Assembly (NCBI RefSeq): GCF_000739935.1
Contig: NZ_BBJU01000023.1
Span: 157,696-221,695 of the forward strand
Length of the DNA: 64,000 nt
Source of the DNA: Agrobacterium rubi TR3 = NBRC 13261
GTDB lineage: Bacteria; Pseudomonadota; Alphaproteobacteria; Rhizobiales; Rhizobiaceae
Reading direction: 5' to 3'
In this document: one piece after another, positions 63,105 through 64,000 of the stretch
Layout: every line of letters begins with the position of its first letter
How positions within the stretch are numbered: the first letter of the stretch is position 1
Notes under the pieces: generated by a model
What the model was told of the DNA's origin: nothing
Databases searched by the model: none
Seen by the model: only the letters and a program-made list of their open reading frames with translations
Position numbers and translations under genes: made by a program

Positions 63105-63345
63105 ACGACCGAAGCCTATGTCCCACTCTACTACGCGCCCGGCGAGGCCTACCAGTTTGATTGGAGCTACGAGATCATTCTGATCAACTGGGTGACGACG
63201 ACCATAAAGGTGGCACATGTCCGGCTTTTCCACAGCCGTATGATGTTTGCCCGAGCCTATATGCGCGAAAGCCAAGAAATGGCGTTTCGACACGCACGAC
63301 AGGGCCTTCGACGTCTTCCGTGGCACTTGCACGGGTGGCACCCGC
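63105..63345 (+). pseudogene. IS21-family istA transposase remnant, frameshifted
   Basis: The reading frame shows TEAYVPLYYAPGEAYQFDWS (which includes the first catalytic Asp of the DDE motif), TTTIKVAHVRLFHSR and MMFARAYMRESQEMAF. At about 63285 the frame shifts and continues as FDTHDRAFDVFRGTCTGG in another frame. Both ends are missing and no istB is nearby, so this is dead IS21 debris. Confidence 0.8.
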
Positions 63346-63624
63346 TGGCCTTGCATTCTATAGCCGGCAACTTTTTTCCGGAATGGGAGGCCTCTGCTAA
63401 GTCGACGGAGCTCACAATTTACTGTCAACTCGCTGCTATCCGTGCTTCGATGCAGGCGTTCCAGGAATACAGTGCCGGTCTCACGCAGCAGCATAGAAAC
63501 GAGTTCGCCCGCTTGGTCAGGGCGCGTGAGTTCGATAATCAGTCTGAGATGGTGGCTTATCTTAAACGCTGTCGTGCCGTAATCGCCGAAGCGGAGGCTG
63601 AATGGAAGCTGTTACAAGTTTGGT
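63346..63624. other. Stretch between istA remnant and tRNA-fMet
   Basis: A plus-strand open frame continues here (MQAFQEYSAGLTQQHRNEF, MVAYLKRCRAVIAEAEAEW) but it runs straight through the tRNA gene and has no ribosome site. It may be a degraded coding fragment of unknown origin. I see no other gene. Confidence 0.4.
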
Positions 63625-63701
<77 letters not shown>

Positions 63702-63707
63702 TTACCA

Positions 63708-63985
63708 GGTTTTTGCGTTCGCAAAAACCGACAGAGCAAACTCGCCGAGTTTGCGTATCCGATCCGGTTTTTGCCTTAGGCAAAATACCGTTATTACCAG
63801 CGTAAATCCCTATGGGATTTATCGCGACTGCATCACAGCTTGGCTGTGATGCATACTGCCGGAGCAAATCCTTTAGGATTTGTCTCCTGTAAGGGGCGCA
63901 CGATTGTATGATACGCCGATATTGTCTTTGCGTTTTATAACGCAAAAGGCCGCGTAGTGAGCGGCCTTTGACTGGCCTTATGGCC
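63708..63985. repeat. Run of nine different hairpins next to tRNA-fMet
   Basis: Consecutive inverted repeats fill almost the whole stretch: 63708-63729 (10-bp stem), 63736-63754, 63765-63790, 63803-63821, 63830-63852 (10-bp stem GCATCACAGC), 63861-63887, 63927-63946, 63945-63969 (AAAGGCCGC/GCGGCCTTT) and 63974-63985 (GGCC-TTAT-GGCC). Stems differ in sequence; loops are 1-4 bases in most. They lie on the 5' side of the tRNA on its own strand, so they would be transcribed between 5S rRNA and the tRNA. Roles in processing or termination are possible; seen directly, function inferred. Confidence 0.7.
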
Positions 63986-64000
63986 GTTTGTTTTTGCGCT

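Overview
The window looks like a chromosomal stretch from the Rhizobiaceae (Agrobacterium/Rhizobium group). The grounds are many ABC and tripartite uptake systems for plant-derived compounds, a PhrB-type iron-sulfur photolyase, a RirA-type iron box ahead of an ECF sigma/FecR/TonB-receptor set, and an initiator tRNA placed as at the tail of a rhizobial rRNA operon. This assignment is inferred from gene content, not from an alignment.

Layout. 1-2.5 kb: iron-uptake regulation (TonB-dependent receptor cut by the window edge, FecR, ECF sigma factor; minus strand). 2.6-4.1 kb: (6-4) photolyase. 4.5-11.1 kb: a quinate/shikimate-type catabolic island (polar amino acid-type ABC transporter, AroE-like dehydrogenase, TetR regulator, QuiC-type dehydroshikimate dehydratase); one palindromic site lies ahead of both outward operons. 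11.1-17.9 kb: SDR, GntR regulator, polyamine-type ABC transporter and hydantoin racemase. 17.9-25.6 kb: pectin/hexuronate operon (GH28, mannonate dehydratase, SMP-30 lactonase, CUT1 sugar transporter). 26-33.1 kb: soluble multi-PAS HWE kinase, DUF4112 protein, small protein, alpha/beta hydrolase, YdeP-type molybdoenzyme. 33.2-42.3 kb: a MocR-controlled amide/gamma-glutamyl cluster (M20 hydrolase, amino acid ABC transporter, solute-binding-like protein, MocR, cytosine deaminase-like amidohydrolase, gamma-glutamyltransferase-like protein). 42.6-43.6 kb: rsgA. 44.2-51.2 kb: tripartite tricarboxylate transporter with two PEP mutase/isocitrate lyase superfamily enzymes, an AbrB-family membrane protein and a GntR regulator. 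51.4-55.7 kb: RND efflux pair. 56.1-60.3 kb: AAA ATPase, TetR, SDR and AraC. 60.4-63.4 kb: glycosyltransferase and flippase next to IS21 debris. 63.6-64 kb: tRNA-fMet preceded (on its own strand) by a run of nine different hairpins.

How it fits together. The window is mostly a series of self-contained uptake-plus-catabolism modules, each with its own regulator and a divergent promoter region. The most informative unannotated signals are non-coding: the shared TetR palindrome, the MocR direct/inverted repeats, the RirA-like box, an intercistronic terminator in the amide cluster, and the hairpin run beside tRNA-fMet. I did not find a CRISPR array, a toxin-antitoxin pair, or a complete mobile element.
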